A stretch of 64,000 nucleotides of DNA, taken from Diphasiastrum complanatum (Eukaryota; Streptophyta; Lycopodiopsida; Lycopodiales; Lycopodiaceae). Location of the stretch: the NCBI GenBank assembly GCA_029204225.1, contig CM055102.1:27754922-27818921 (forward strand). The letters run 5' to 3'. This document shows, piece by piece, positions 1-14,100 of the stretch (the stretch's first letter is position 1; each line of letters begins with the position of its first letter). The translations under genes and the position numbers were made by a program. The notes under the pieces were generated by a model. It had not been told where the DNA came from. It did not search any database and saw only the letters and a list, made by a program, of their open reading frames with translations.

Positions 1-3000
1 TGATTCAACTCATCACAAGGAAATTTGAGTAAGTAGTTCACATTTGGTCTCATTTCATTCCTTTAATTCAATAACATTCTATTCTAGGCAAACAATGTGT
101 TGACCTCGTAGCACGAAGTAAGATCTTCAATTTGCTCCAAGTTGTTGCCTAGTCCATCGAGAAATGAATAGAAACAATGACGATCCTTGCATCTTATTAA
201 CATGAGTTGCTTGGCCTCAATGCACTTCTATGTGCGCCTTGTGGCCCTAGACATGTTGCCTGCTTGTACCTGCCCCTGCTTGCCCACTACCTACTACCTT
301 TGTCTGCCACATGTGCATGTGGGTTTTTCTCCCATAATGTTTTTGGAGTTCCTACGGTTTTCTATATATATAACATATGCCCCTATGTGTGCATGTGTCC
401 ATGTGGCTGTGGATGCCTGCAAAAAAATCTGCGTGTCAAGGAAGTTGAAAAAGTTGTAGAAAATTCAAAATCTTTGTCAGGCACACCACAACCCTGCCCC
501 TTCCCCGAAATTCAAAGTAGTCATGCTTCAACTTCTTACTAGCATGGAGCCAAAGTCATCCTCTCTTTGTCCTCATGCCAATAAGCAACATTGAGCGATG
601 ACTACTTAGGGAAAGATGAAAGGGGGTCCAGACTTGACACTTAGATAAGGATTTGACCCTTGATTGAAGGCTTCTTAATTTTGAATGCCCTTTTATTGTC
701 ACAAAGACTCATAACTTTCACACATTACCTCAATTTTAAGAACTGTAAAAAGTCAAGTTGCATTCTAGACCCTGATCTAAATTATTATGACACCAGAATT
801 TTCCATTTACAAGATCTAAAAAATATTATTGGCCAAATGTAATGAAACTCTTTGTGAGAATCTTATGGTTACTTTGAAGCTTTAGTTAGGAATATGTTGA
901 AGGCACAATTACAATATCAATCTTGAAGAAAGAAAATGTATATTGACTTGCAAATGGAGCTTGAATATTAATCATATTTAAATAGTTACTTCATAAATGT
1001 AGTTGTAGCACACTTTAAGATGTTACTTTTATGTTAATATGTTAGCGCTATACCTTTCATAATTACTCCATATAGCTTCCTGTAATAATATGATCAAACA
1101 AAACACTAAACTTTCTCGACTTTATAATAGTTAACTTTCTTAATTTGTTGCACATGTTATCTATTGATCTTTTTTTAAATCAAATCAACAACATACTACA
1201 TCTTTGACAATAGCAACACAATTACATCATTACATATGAAAGATTTGAAAATAAGCCAAATAAAAAAGAGATGTATCAACTATACTCTATTAGGAACATA
1301 ACAAAGGCTTTAATATATTAAAGAATCTAAAGGTATAAACTTTGAAAAGATCAATATACTTATTATCTAATATAGTATGTTTTTGTAGTTGTACTCACAA
1401 GCAATACATAGACATCTCATGTTTATAAATCCAAAGTGCTAAATGCCAAGTTACATTTGCTTCAAGAAACTTTCACACAATATATTTACTCTAGAAGTAT
1501 AATGTAATAGTATAGGGTATTGGAGGTCACATGTACTTTAATATGAGCACTCGTTAAGTGCATAATGAGTGGTACTACTTTAATTTTTGGAATCTAGTAC
1601 CATATTGTGAAAGACAAAATTAGCCTTTACAAACTTTCAATTCTATGTATAGTATTAAAAAAATTTGAAGTGTCTAATGATGTAGATAGTAAAAATAATG
1701 AATGAAAATGCACTAGCCAAATCTTGCATTCTATTCAATGTTCACATTTTCAAAAGTTGATGGTCATGACCAAAATATCATATCCAATCATATCAACAAT
1801 GTCAAACATATAAATACAAAAAGTATAAGCTTTCAGTCATAAAATTCTATTGAAAGTACTATAATACTTATACACAAATGCATATTGAGCCTATTTGGAC
1901 AGGAGAATTAGTCAAGAAGAATGAATGTTGATAGCTTAACAAATTATTTGACATGATTATGGAAACTGTGAATAATGAAAATGATATTTTAAAAGGACAC
2001 CCATCTCAAGGTATGTATTATTGATCGCTAGAAGTTTTGAAGATGTCATGGAAATTCCAATCCTAACAAGCTTCTCCTTGCTTTCCACCTTTCTAGTTGT
2101 AAGAAAACGCATAAGTCGATTTTCATGAGGTAATTGATGAAGGCTCACTTATCACCTATTGAGCCTCCAATGGTAAGTAATGTCCCATACCACCAACCAT
2201 CACCCTTGGTTCTAAATGAAATCATCATGAAGCTAGGAAATTGTCTTGAGTGTGCATACAAATTTACTATCCACCAACTCCCACATAGACTAAATAAATA
2301 TTGAAATCCTCTTACCGCTATATAAGGAATCAAAGAATCAAGAAACTTAAAATTGGCAAATCTTCACCAAATTAGGAAAGTTAAGATAGCATTCTTCATC
2401 ATTAGTAATCATTCAATACATTGGGCCTTAACCTAGATCTTGATCAAGTTCTCATGAGATTTTAGACACTTGAACCAAAAAATTCTTCAAGAAAGCTCTC
2501 ACTTGAACCAAACCTACCAGCTAATCTAAGAAAGATGTCTTACGTGATTGTTTTTCTAGACAATAGTCAGATTGGGAACAATATTTCCCAATGGGTGATT
2601 TCATGTACAAACAATAGCGTGAAGCATTCTAGCATCAAATTTAGCCCATTCGCATTGTTTATGGCTTCCATCTACATTCACCAATATTCTTCAAAATAAA
2701 AGGTCCCAAGGTGCAAGTTGCAACCAATTTCTTGTGGGATATGCAAAACATGTTGCAGGTAGCCAAGTATACCATTAGAATGGCTAAAAATCCAGCCCAA
2801 TTTTATGCTAATATGGTCATTCAGCTAAGAATTTAAGTTTACAAATATGGGTATATCTTTCAATCCAAATAGAGTCTTAGGCAATTCAAACAAAAAATAA
2901 ATAAAAACAAAAAAGGCCCAAGCGCCTATCTCCAAGTTAGGACCTTCTAAGATGGTAAAGAATTTCAAAGTGTTTGCATATTGGTTAGATTTTCCTTAGG

Positions 3001-3340
3001 AGATGAGCTAATCTTGTGTTCCATGCTAGTTGTTTATAGGAATGGCTAGGCGAGAATGATAATTAGTCCAAAAAATGAACTAGTTCAATTGGAGGATCTG
3101 ACATCCTTTGATTAGAGAAAGTAGTAGATGTACAAAAAAATGAGTTGAAGAAGTGTATTGTTTCTAGATATATAGCTCATCAAAAAGATAAGTCAGATGA
3201 TGAGGAACCTTGGGAGAAAGAAGAAGACCTAATACTTAATTTTTTTTATTTGCTCCCTTGAGAAGAATTTATCTACTGGCTCAATACATGATGACACACC
3301 TAACGTGACAAACTTGGTACCAAGGTGGAGTTCTTGTCTA
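1..3340. other. Gene-free A+T-rich stretch
   Basis: I find no recognisable coding region, RNA gene or terminal repeat here on either strand. The longest open frames (for example 187-542 and 1957-2333) have no motif I know, overlap each other in different frames and look like chance. Short A and T runs are frequent, as in decayed plant intergenic DNA. The stretch ends where an LTR begins at 3341. Confidence 0.6.
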
Positions 3341-3943
3341 TGTTGGAATTCGATGCTCAGCCTCAAATTCATTCAATAATGAGCATCCTGAAAAACCAGA
3401 AACAAAAGGCTCGAATTTCTGAGCAGAGGATCAAAAAATTCAGGATCAAATTTTTCTAGAATTATTCGATACCGGATCGACTCAAAAAATTCTATATTTT
3501 TTAGGACATTGTACATTTTTCGATACTTGTAAATTTTGATATTGTCGGTCTAAACTCCGACCCAACGACTACATGTTGGGAGTCTGCCCACTTTGTACAT
3601 GCAGACACTGTAATGAGGCGGTTGTAATAACTGCAACAAAAGGTAGTTGTAGATATTTTGTAGGATATCAACCCTAGAACCTTCATCAGAAAATTCTTTT
3701 AATTATTTGAGTTTTTGTAACCAGAGTTATCACTCTCAATGACTATAAGCTGAAGTTATCACTTCAAGCATTGTACTCACTATTTGATATTAATCAGAAT
3801 GCAAATTTTCAGTCCTACTACTGTATCGTTTCATTGTGCATTTTTTTGAATCATTCAATTTGAATATTGTTGTTGTTTGTGGCGTTTCTGATCCTACATG
3901 CCCCCGCTCGAGCTTTCACTGACTAACCTCTCAATTTTCGACA
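3341..3943 (+). repeat. Orphan LTR of a Ty1/copia-type element
   Basis: The segment begins TGTTGGAATTC and ends TTCGACA, so it has the TG...CA ends of an LTR. It is followed directly by a primer-binding site. It is about 603 bp. No second copy occurs in the window, so it is a 5' LTR left from a broken element. The pol sequence downstream belongs to the family of the element at 54045-60123, whose LTR is different, so this LTR and the pol piece probably came together by recombination or by nested insertion and deletion. Confidence 0.7.
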
Positions 3944-3955
3944 TGGTATCAGAAC
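3944..3955 (+). other. Primer-binding site (initiator Met tRNA)
   Basis: TGGTATCAGAAC lies directly after the LTR CA end. It is complementary to the 3' end of plant initiator methionine tRNA, the usual copia primer (consensus TGGTATCAGAGC, one mismatch here). It supports the LTR boundary and its plus orientation. Confidence 0.75.
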
Positions 3956-4049
3956 GGGTTGCTCAGTAATCTGCATTTCTATTGTGGATTATCAAGTCTT
4001 GTCTTTATCAAGACATCGTTGCAGCAACAATATTCTGAAATCGTTGTTT

Positions 4050-4840
4050 CTACAGCAAATGATGAAGCTTGCAAAATTGAAGGAGTTGGTAACATCCCCC
4101 TTTGCTTAGGATCTTCCAAAAGGATCAACATAGAAGGTGTTTTGTACATTCCTACAATAACAAAGAATCTATTAAGTGTTGGCCAATTGGTAGACAATGG
4201 TTTCAATGTTGATTTTTCTTCAAATAAATGCTTCATCAAGAAGAAGGGTAAGATGTTGGCTATGAACACTAGACTTAGCAAACTTTATAGGTTGGATGCA
4301 TTTGTCGATGCTAATGTTGTCATGTTGACCAAGAAGAGCAAGATATATCTACCTTCACTTGATAGCACAAAAGACTTGGACATGTCAACTCGGGTTCCAT
4401 GGAGGCTATAATCAAGGAGGAGTATGTTTTAGGCCTACCAAGGTCAATTGAGAACAAAGACAAGGTTTGTGAAGCATGTGCTTTATCCAAGGCACATAAG
4501 AAGGTGTTTCCTAACTCTATCACAAAGTCATCTCGTCCTCTTGAACTAATACACTCAGATGTGCATATTGCTAGCACCAAATCTAATGGAGGTTCGTCCA
4601 TGTTTGTAAGCTTTAATGATGAATCCTTTAAGAATCATATTGGAAAAGATATGCTTGAGACCAAAGAGGAGCTTGATCAAGAGGAGGAGCAAAATCCGAG
4701 AGCTTCAACTATTCCAAGGAGAGCTACAAGAGCAAAGATGGAGCTATCAATGCTCATTTTTGTGGACAAGGAAAGGCAAGTTGGAGAGGGAGGTACATTT
4801 TGTACTTCATTTGCTAAGTTTTGTAACGAAGTCACTTTGA
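4050..4840 (+). pseudogene. Ty1/copia pol fragment (pre-integrase zinc region joined to integrase C-terminus)
   Basis: The translation carries the stretch after the copia protease (TANDEACKIEGVG, then NLLSVGQLVDNGF) and the integrase zinc-binding region (KVCEACALSKAHK, then LELIHSDVHIAST). It matches the copia element at 56560-57050 closely. A two-base AT insertion near 4342 (ATATATCT against ATATCT in the better copy) shifts the frame. At about 4610-4650 the sequence jumps to the integrase C-terminal region (IPRRATRAKME), so the integrase catalytic core is deleted. Gag and most of the protease upstream are missing. This copy keeps about 71 bp that the 54-60 kb element has lost, so the two are siblings from a common source. 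It cannot encode a working polyprotein. Confidence 0.88.
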
Positions 4841-5886
4841 ATTCTAAAGTATGGAATGAAAGGTGGTTGTCATATCTGCTTACTTTTGAATGTGCTAGTA
4901 CTATGCATGATATTTTCATTCATAAGTTGAAAGATTTTGACTTCCTTTTTGAAGTGGCATATTGTGAACCTTGTATGAGAATAAGTGAATCATCCTTGAA
5001 GGACACTTATATCCATACAAGAGTATTTGGCCTCATTAGTTTCAAGTTCAACAAGTATGTAATGCAAATTGCTAGTGGTAAGCAACTGTGGACTAGTCAA
5101 TTTGGCATAAATGATCTCGGTAAGAAATTGTGGACTAGTCAGTTTGTCATAAATGATCTTGGTGATTGTTTTGTTGACTTGAAAAACTATCATGTTGAGA
5201 AGGAGAACATTATGGTTTTGAGACTTGAACACAAAGTCCTTGAAAGTCAAAGTCATGGTTTGGATCCATGTTTCCATCATCAACACCAAGAGGGAGTGAG
5301 CATGATGAAGGAAAAAGACATCAAGGAGGAACTCGAGAAGGAGCACTTGTCTCAAGGCAAAAGATACCTGAATCTACATCAATATGAAGGTTTGGGTAAA
5401 GAGAAAGGAGCAGCAAGGAAGTTTATCCATATCTTCCTTTACTCATCTTTTTATTTTGTTTTTGATAAAAAATATGCCATGTGTTTGATAATGTCCTTTC
5501 ATTATGCTAGTATGAACATTGTTTTTCATCCTATATCTTATGATGATGAAATAGTGATCATTACTACTTTGATTGGAGTTTCAAAGATGTATTCAAAGGC
5601 CTCATCTTGTGATCCATTCACTCTTGAATTTCCAATGAATGAAGACCTTCATTGGAAGGACGACAAGTTGGAGTTCAGTGTTTTGTTGGATGAAGTCAAG
5701 ATGGTGACATTACAAGCTTTGTTTGTATGTAGTTGGATATTATGGAAAGCTGCTGTTTTTCAAGTTTATTTTGAGGAGGAGACTCTCATTATACAGCCCA
5801 AGGTGTTCATTCAACAATCTACCAAAGACAAAGCTTGGATCTTGAACACAACCTTCATTGAGCTCTCACTACATTGGAGAACTTAG
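4399..5886 (+). CDS. Chimeric 495-codon ORF: copia integrase piece plus unknown C-terminal ~345 residues
   Basis: The frame is open for 1488 bases. Residues 1-75 are copia integrase zinc region and about 85-145 are integrase C-terminus. From about residue 150 I recognise nothing. The later part has an in-frame tandem repeat of 14 residues (core LWTSQF-INDLG, twice), a charged stretch rich in Lys and Glu around residues 300-345, and hydrophobic patches after it. No catalytic motif, signal peptide or zinc finger is clear. An open frame of about 1 kb in A+T-rich DNA is longer than expected by chance, so the tail may be a captured host exon or an unknown retroelement 3' ORF. There is no sign of a promoter of its own. 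Expression is doubtful. Confidence 0.35.
   Translation: MEAIIKEEYVLGLPRSIENKDKVCEACALSKAHKKVFPNSITKSSRPLELIHSDVHIASTKSNGGSSMFVSFNDESFKNHIGKDMLETKEELDQEEEQNPRASTIPRRATRAKMELSMLIFVDKERQVGEGGTFCTSFAKFCNEVTLNSKVWNERWLSYLLTFECASTMHDIFIHKLKDFDFLFEVAYCEPCMRISESSLKDTYIHTRVFGLISFKFNKYVMQIASGKQLWTSQFGINDLGKKLWTSQFVINDLGDCFVDLKNYHVEKENIMVLRLEHKVLESQSHGLDPCFHHQHQEGVSMMKEKDIKEELEKEHLSQGKRYLNLHQYEGLGKEKGAARKFIHIFLYSSFYFVFDKKYAMCLIMSFHYASMNIVFHPISYDDEIVIITTLIGVSKMYSKASSCDPFTLEFPMNEDLHWKDDKLEFSVLLDEVKMVTLQALFVCSWILWKAAVFQVYFEEETLIIQPKVFIQQSTKDKAWILNTTFIELSLHWRT
5077..5160 (+). repeat. 42-bp tandem duplication inside the chimeric ORF
   Basis: Two consecutive 42-bp units, 5077-5118 and 5119-5160, each start GGTAAG and contain GTGGACTAGTCA. 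They differ at only a few bases. Because 42 is a multiple of three, the open frame is kept and 14 residues are repeated. Confidence 0.85.
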
Positions 5887-8391
<2,505 letters not shown>

Positions 8392-8439
8392 GTGTAGATT
8401 ATTGGATTTGGCACTCCATGCGACCTTGATGTCCACAAC

Positions 8440-8916
8440 TGTCATGACCATATTCGGTTAAGGACATGGAATAGTCCTAATATGGTAGATCGGCCCTCTA
8501 GTATTCGGAACTATTGGTCATGCCGAGATTTAATTCCATGTCGAGGCCTGTTTGTGACTAATAACCTTGAGAGGACCCAGACACTCTAATTGAGACATAT
8601 GGAGTATTGCATGTACGTGTGACGGATATAGGCAGGAGGACTGCATGAAGAGATGTGATCTATTTATAGTTGACCTGCATGGGGGTTGCATGGTTTCATG
8701 CACATGACTCTACTCTCTATATAATGAGGTAGGGATTCTCCCGTCGACATATTGGTTTAGGTTACCAGTTTCTCTCTTCTCCTCTTGGTTCACATGGCAT
8801 GGCTTCGGGGCTAGATCCAGGTTTGATCTAGGATTGGTTGGGCAGTGTGGCTCCACAGTCTCTCTTATTGTGTTCTCCTATCCTCATTTTAGGGGCAATC
8901 CTTTAGGGTCTTTACA
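8440..8916 (+). repeat. 5' LTR of a Ty1/copia element (family with long leader)
   Basis: It begins TGTCATGACCATATTCGG and ends TCTTTACA, 477 bp, followed after one base by the primer site TGGTATCAGAGGC at 8918. A second copy of the same LTR is present in reverse orientation at 49914-50391 (478 bp), which fixes both ends independently. The two copies share the TATA region and long blocks around it, but differ enough to be old. The 3' LTR of this copy is not found; the element is truncated near 12230. Confidence 0.9.
8716..8727 (+). promoter_or_regulatory. LTR TATA box (candidate)
   Basis: CTATATAATGAGG is kept unchanged in the inverted LTR copy at 50103-50115 (complement strand) while flanking bases vary. 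It sits about 200 bp before the LTR end, as expected for the U3/R border of a retrotransposon promoter. Confidence 0.55.
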
Positions 8917-10640
8917 TTGGTATCAGAGGCCGGCTAAGATACGGTCTTGGATGGGATGAGACAAGCCTACATTGATTTCGAAGTTTAGCGCCTGGATTTA
9001 CATCCCGAAAGGAGTGCTTTTTTTTTTTTGGAAGGAAATTATGCAATTGGATTTACAAATTCTGGATAAGTAGCATAATTTTCGAAATTATGGTAGAGTG
9101 CACTTCTACATGGTTTTTGGGTAAAAGATGCTGCAAATTTGTAGGAATCTAGATGCAATTTCATGATTTCTTGGGAAAGCTTTCAAATGGTGTTGAGTGC
9201 TCTGTAATGGTTGATTTAGTTACTTATTTCATTTCTGAATTTCTCAGCTAAAGTTGTGAATAGCATGCATCAGTCCACAATGTTCTGAATCTGCTTGTCT
9301 CTCATTGCAGGAGTTGAAGGAATTTGGATTTCCTTTCTCTAGGGACAATATGCATGTTTTCGAACTTTATTACTTTGACATTTTTGCTAAGCCAGTTTAT
9401 TTTGGAACTTTAATACTGTTGGACCTTTGGTTAAGCTGTAATTATCGGGTTTTAAACTGAATTTTTTTAAGCCGATCTTGATGAAAAGTGAAGAATAGTA
9501 TGGTTCTTAGGCATATACCCAGTATAGGAATTCGATTTCTTGGTACGATGCTATTTAGACCATTTAACTCTAGAGTATCGGTACTCCCTGGAAAATGGAG
9601 TTAAATTGTGTTTTTGATTTTTTTTCTCCTTTTCAAATCAGTGGAATATCAATTAGTTGGTTATTGTGGTTTTGATGATTTTGGTCATTAAAATTGAACA
9701 AGCCAAGGCTTTTGAGATACTTGTTAAATAATTAATGGAGGAAAATTCATGGTATTGGAGATAATTCTTTATTCGACAAAATTATTTGGATTGAATAAAG
9801 TGTAGAAAGTACCCGCATCCAAATGTTATTTCCCATTAATTACAGATAACTTTAACGAAGTAATTCTTAAGCCAGTAAGTTGAGAAGGGAGGACAATCCA
9901 ATTTTATTAGAAAATCCTAATAATAGGAATTCATAAAAAAACTGATTTCATTTACAGTTAAATCCTATGGTGAATTATATTCAAAAGATCAGACTAGTAG
10001 TGTTTTTTACTAGTAGTTGGTTTTTGTATATTTGATGGTATGAGACATCAGTAATTTTGGAAAGGAAATTCTAGGACTGTAAATATCTGATGATCAATGG
10101 TGTGTTTCAGTACCTAGTCACGATATGGGAAAAATAAAACTGTTTGATTAAATTAAGGGTATTTTGAAAATTTTTGAGGTTTAATTTAGATCCCAATGTG
10201 GTATCTCATTATTTACAAAATCAGAGGCCCTCAAATCTATTTTTCGACCTTTCTTAAATAATCCTTTGCTTCTTAGTAATTTCTTGAATATAAGACATCA
10301 GACTAGTTTATATGAATTCTTTCAAGCATGAAGCTATTCTTCTGAAAGACTATTATGTCATATAAATTACTACTTGTGTGAAGACTTGGAATTCAGATAA
10401 ATTGTAAAGTTAAAGTGTTTCAGTTTCTTAAACCTAAGATATCTCTGTTGCATAAATAGATTTCAATGGAATGATTGTATTAGTCATTCGGGTTTAAAAG
10501 AAAAAGTCTTGGTTGTAATAGAGTGAATCCTAGGGGAAGCACTTATTACTAACTTTCTTGGATTTGGATATTTTCATATATCATCTTTCCAGTTAACTTT
10601 TATTGAGATTCATAATTTCTTTTAAAGGAGGCGTGAAGTG
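8917..10640 (+). other. Untranslated leader of the copia element (about 1.7 kb)
   Basis: From the primer-binding site (8918) to the first gag-like codons there is no open frame. The first ~1.2 kb is clearly homologous, in reverse, to about 48690-49913, for example around CAGACTAGTAGTG at about 9990 and 48720. A leader this long is unusual for a copia element. It may hold packaging or regulatory sequence, or a deleted part of gag. Confidence 0.7.
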
Positions 10641-12230
10641 ATGGGATAAAATTCTATTTTGCCATGGGTTGATGGCACCGAAGAGATGCCAGCCAGCACT
10701 GGCAAGGAACTTCGAGAATGGAAGGAGAAGAATGACAAAGCAATAGATGTCATCTCCTCTTCCATTGAAGACAACATTACCCTCGATCTTGCATCAATCT
10801 CTAATGCTAGAGAGATGTGGGATGCACTCACAAGCAGATTTCAGACCAAATCATGTAATCAAATAATGCATCTAGTAGATCAGCTCACCTAGGAAGAAGT
10901 CGAAGCTAGAGAGCATTATGATGACAAAATTGAATTTGACCAAGCTCTCTACATCAATAAAGACCAGTCGAAGAAGAAGACTTATTCTAAGAGGGAGTTG
11001 GCAAGAAGGCAGGATCGAAGTCACCCAAAAGCGGGAGATCAAGAAAGCAGATCGAAAGGAAGGAGCAAGCAGCAAGGCAACGACAAAAGGACATGCAACA
11101 GATGCAGACGTGATGACCACACAGTGGACACATGTTGGCTGAATCCAAAAATCGACTGCATACATTCTCACAAGAAGGGACATGCAGCCATGGATTGCTA
11201 CCAGAATCCAAGGAACAAGAAAACACAGAGCAGACTAGAGAGCTCCAATAGCACATCACATGTAGAAGAACCAGAATCCTCCAAGATGGTTGAAGAACGA
11301 GCAAGCAGAAACTCAACTGCTTATTTGTGCATGATGTATGTGCTACATCCTCAACCGACTTTCAAGAAGTCATTCTTGATTCAGGTGCAACATCACATTT
11401 TGTTACAACCAGACAGATCATTGCTTACTTCGACAATCTGATTCCTCCAGATACATAATTCTTGGAGATAGATCATGACATGAAGTGAGTGGAACTTGAG
11501 AGTGCTATGGCTCAACACGAATGTTAGAGATCGAAGATTGGATGATGTCCTATATGTGCCTACATTGCAGAAGGATCTACTATCAGTTGCAAGGATAGCA
11601 GATGCAAGCATGCGGGTGGTATTCACCAATGAGTCATGCAATGTAGTTGATGCCATCACCAGTACACTAATCACTCAAAGAAGACATAAAGGCACCATGT
11701 ATCATCTGAAGGTACGCCTACTGATAGAGTATACTCATCAAGTCCATGAGACGATGGATGTTCTATGGCATAGGAGACTGTGTCATATGAACCCAATGGC
11801 TTTGTACAAAGCAAGCCAACATGGAGCAATCATAGGAGTTAGCATCAAAGTTGCAATTAGTTCGACATCCTGTGTGATGCATGCATCAAAGGCAAGATGT
11901 CACGTACACCCTTCACCAGAGATTCCTTCAGAGCAATAGAGCTCTTGGAATTGGTACACTCCGACATCTGTGGACCCTTTGACATACTCTCTATGGGAGA
12001 ATTAAGATACTACATCACCTTCATTGATGATTTCAGTAAGTTTGCTATTGTTTTTACTTCATCCACAACAAATCTAAAGCTCTTAATAAGTTTACAGAGT
12101 ATGTAAACTGGTTTGAGAAGTGGACACGAAGGAAGGTCAAGCAGATCAGAACTGACACGTTTCAATATAATCTTCTCAAAGTTGAGGCTACAATGGATGA
12201 TATAGTTGAATGGGGAACTCATTGTTTTTT
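10641..12230 (+). pseudogene. Ty1/copia gag-protease-integrase, broken and truncated
   Basis: Gag region: KELREWKEKNDKAIDVI and AREMWDALTSRF are typical of plant copia gag (UBN2-like). An in-frame TAG at about 10889, where related proteins have Gln, fits CAG->TAG. Further on come two Cys/His knuckle-like stretches (CNRCRRDDHTVDTC and CIHSHKKGHAAMDC), a protease site ILDSGATSHF in another frame, the pre-integrase region (DVLYVPTLQKDLLSV and LWHRRLCHMN), and the start of the integrase core (LVHSDICGPF, ITFIDDFSKF). There are at least four frame changes. The sequence stops at about 12230 within the integrase; RT and RNase H are absent. The first residues of gag also seem missing. Confidence 0.88.
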
Positions 12231-13829
12231 TTTTTAAATTTGTTAAATGCCACGAGAAGAAAAACATACTAGTAACTTTTTTGGATCAAATGACATAGAA
12301 GTAAATGTTTTCTCTTAGAGGAGTGCCTTGCTCTGCAACTTGTGGCATTAGATAATGCACAAGTAGTGGTAGGTTAGAACTCATTGTAAGACCATTATAG
12401 TACATCATTTTTTAAGAAGACACTTGATATATAAGTTGCCATTGCCTACCATGCGTATTGTTGGATTGCTTGTAAACTACCTTGAAAAACGATAAACAAT
12501 TTGTAATTTTTTTGGTTAAAATGATGACATGTATGATGTGCATCCTTTTTAGCCTAAGCGACAAAAACTCTCGAAGGAAGTGCACAAGTTTTCAAGCTTT
12601 AACATTTTTAGTCAGGTTGACAATGGTGACTATTATGACTAATTCCATTGGCAATTCATCATAGACGAAGTCACAATATTTGTTTCGCCTACATGTGGAA
12701 AGATGTTCCTAGCTTTTAGCCTCCATTGCTTGTTGGAAACCTAGCCATTTTTTTAATTTTTTTATCAAGGCTTTTAATTTAACCTCTTGGAGTGATGATG
12801 CAACATCTGCCATGGCTGGACTTTCACTAATTTTTTATTTCCAACTTATTTTCATTTTTGTTCATAATGTTTTTATATTACAAAATAGTAAAATATATTC
12901 AAACTAGGATAGGAACAAAATTTTGATTCTAACTAGACAACAAAATTACAATTTTAGTCCTCATGTTCCAGAACTTCATATTTTTAAGTCTACATATTAA
13001 GTTTCAAGATATATTTGTCTAAGGATATAGAGCTAGCTCTCAAGTTTTTCCTTTGGATGATAATTCTTCTGGTGATATATTGATTCTTAAATATTCTATG
13101 TAACTTATTCATATACATGTCAATCATCAAATTTTATCCTCCAATGGGCAACTTTCTAATATACTTCTTGTGAAGAAAGGTTCTCAAGTCTTAACAAAAG
13201 ACTTAATGAAAGATGTAACAAAGTGTGAATGTGTCAATTATCTAAGTTCAATATGATGCCATTCTAGTTAGAGATGTTTTCTTAAGTACGAGCATTGTCT
13301 TAATTTGGATTGAACACTAATAAGCTTTGTCTCTCTTTTTTATGAATGAAAAATGTTGTATGAAGCTAGTGTTCCTCTTCACATGGTAAGAGGTTTACAA
13401 GTGGTTTTACTTTGTCTTGATAATGTTTCATCATGGCCCAAAAAGTCATGATGGCAAATGTATTTGGTGTACCAATAAAAAAGCTTCAAGATGTCATTCA
13501 AGAACGAATGTCACCCAATATTTCAAAAAATTTACTAATGTTGAGATCATGCCCAAGGGTTACTCACAAACAACATGCACATCCTTTTCAACTATCTAGC
13601 TAAAAATGTACTTTGAGGCTCTTTTCATTTTTCTTTCTTATTTTAAGAGAAGATTCTGTATCTTTAATTGGGAAATATGTTACTATTTTTACTTCTACTA
13701 TGTGTGTATTGGCATGAGTATGGAGATCCCCCCCCATTCCCTCCTAAGTACAACAATATTACTTTATACCAATAGCCTATAGACAACAATTACAAGTATT
13801 TCTAATCCGTTACATTGGTCTCAAAGGGC
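12231..13829. other. No gene recognised
   Basis: A+T-rich DNA with no open frame above 60 codons that shows a motif. A run of nine C bases near 13728 is the only compositional feature. Confidence 0.5.
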
Positions 13830-14100
13830 TTGCAAAACCTCAATAGGTATCTTCAACTTCTTTATTGCCTTAAAAGGTAGTCTTTGAACCTCGTCAAAGG
13901 AGCAATAGCCCCAAACACGCAACCTTCAAACTTTTATCCCAAGTAGCAATGACCCCAAAGGGTAGCCTTTAAACTTCATCTAAGCAACAACCTACATAAA
14001 GGGAAACAAACATTTAAATATCCATCTAAGCACCAATGACGTAAAAGCAAGGATAGCTTTCAAACATCTTCCAATAGGAACAACGTCCCCACAAGGGGGA
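13830..14100. repeat. Degenerate minisatellite, unit about 41-48 bp, five to six copies
   Basis: Successive units read like GGTAG-CTTT-AAC-TC, then AAG-AGCAAT-GCCCCAAA, with drifting sequence. I can follow them from the GGTAGTCTTTGAACC unit at about 13876 through three well-aligned units (43, 42 and 41 bases) and two poorer ones. The array is in none of the retroelements. Confidence 0.6.

Noticed and set aside
187-542. Overlapping Cys-rich ORFs near the left end
   Set aside because: Two frames overlap, cysteines come from TGT/TGC-rich DNA, and no start context, homology or partner exon is visible.
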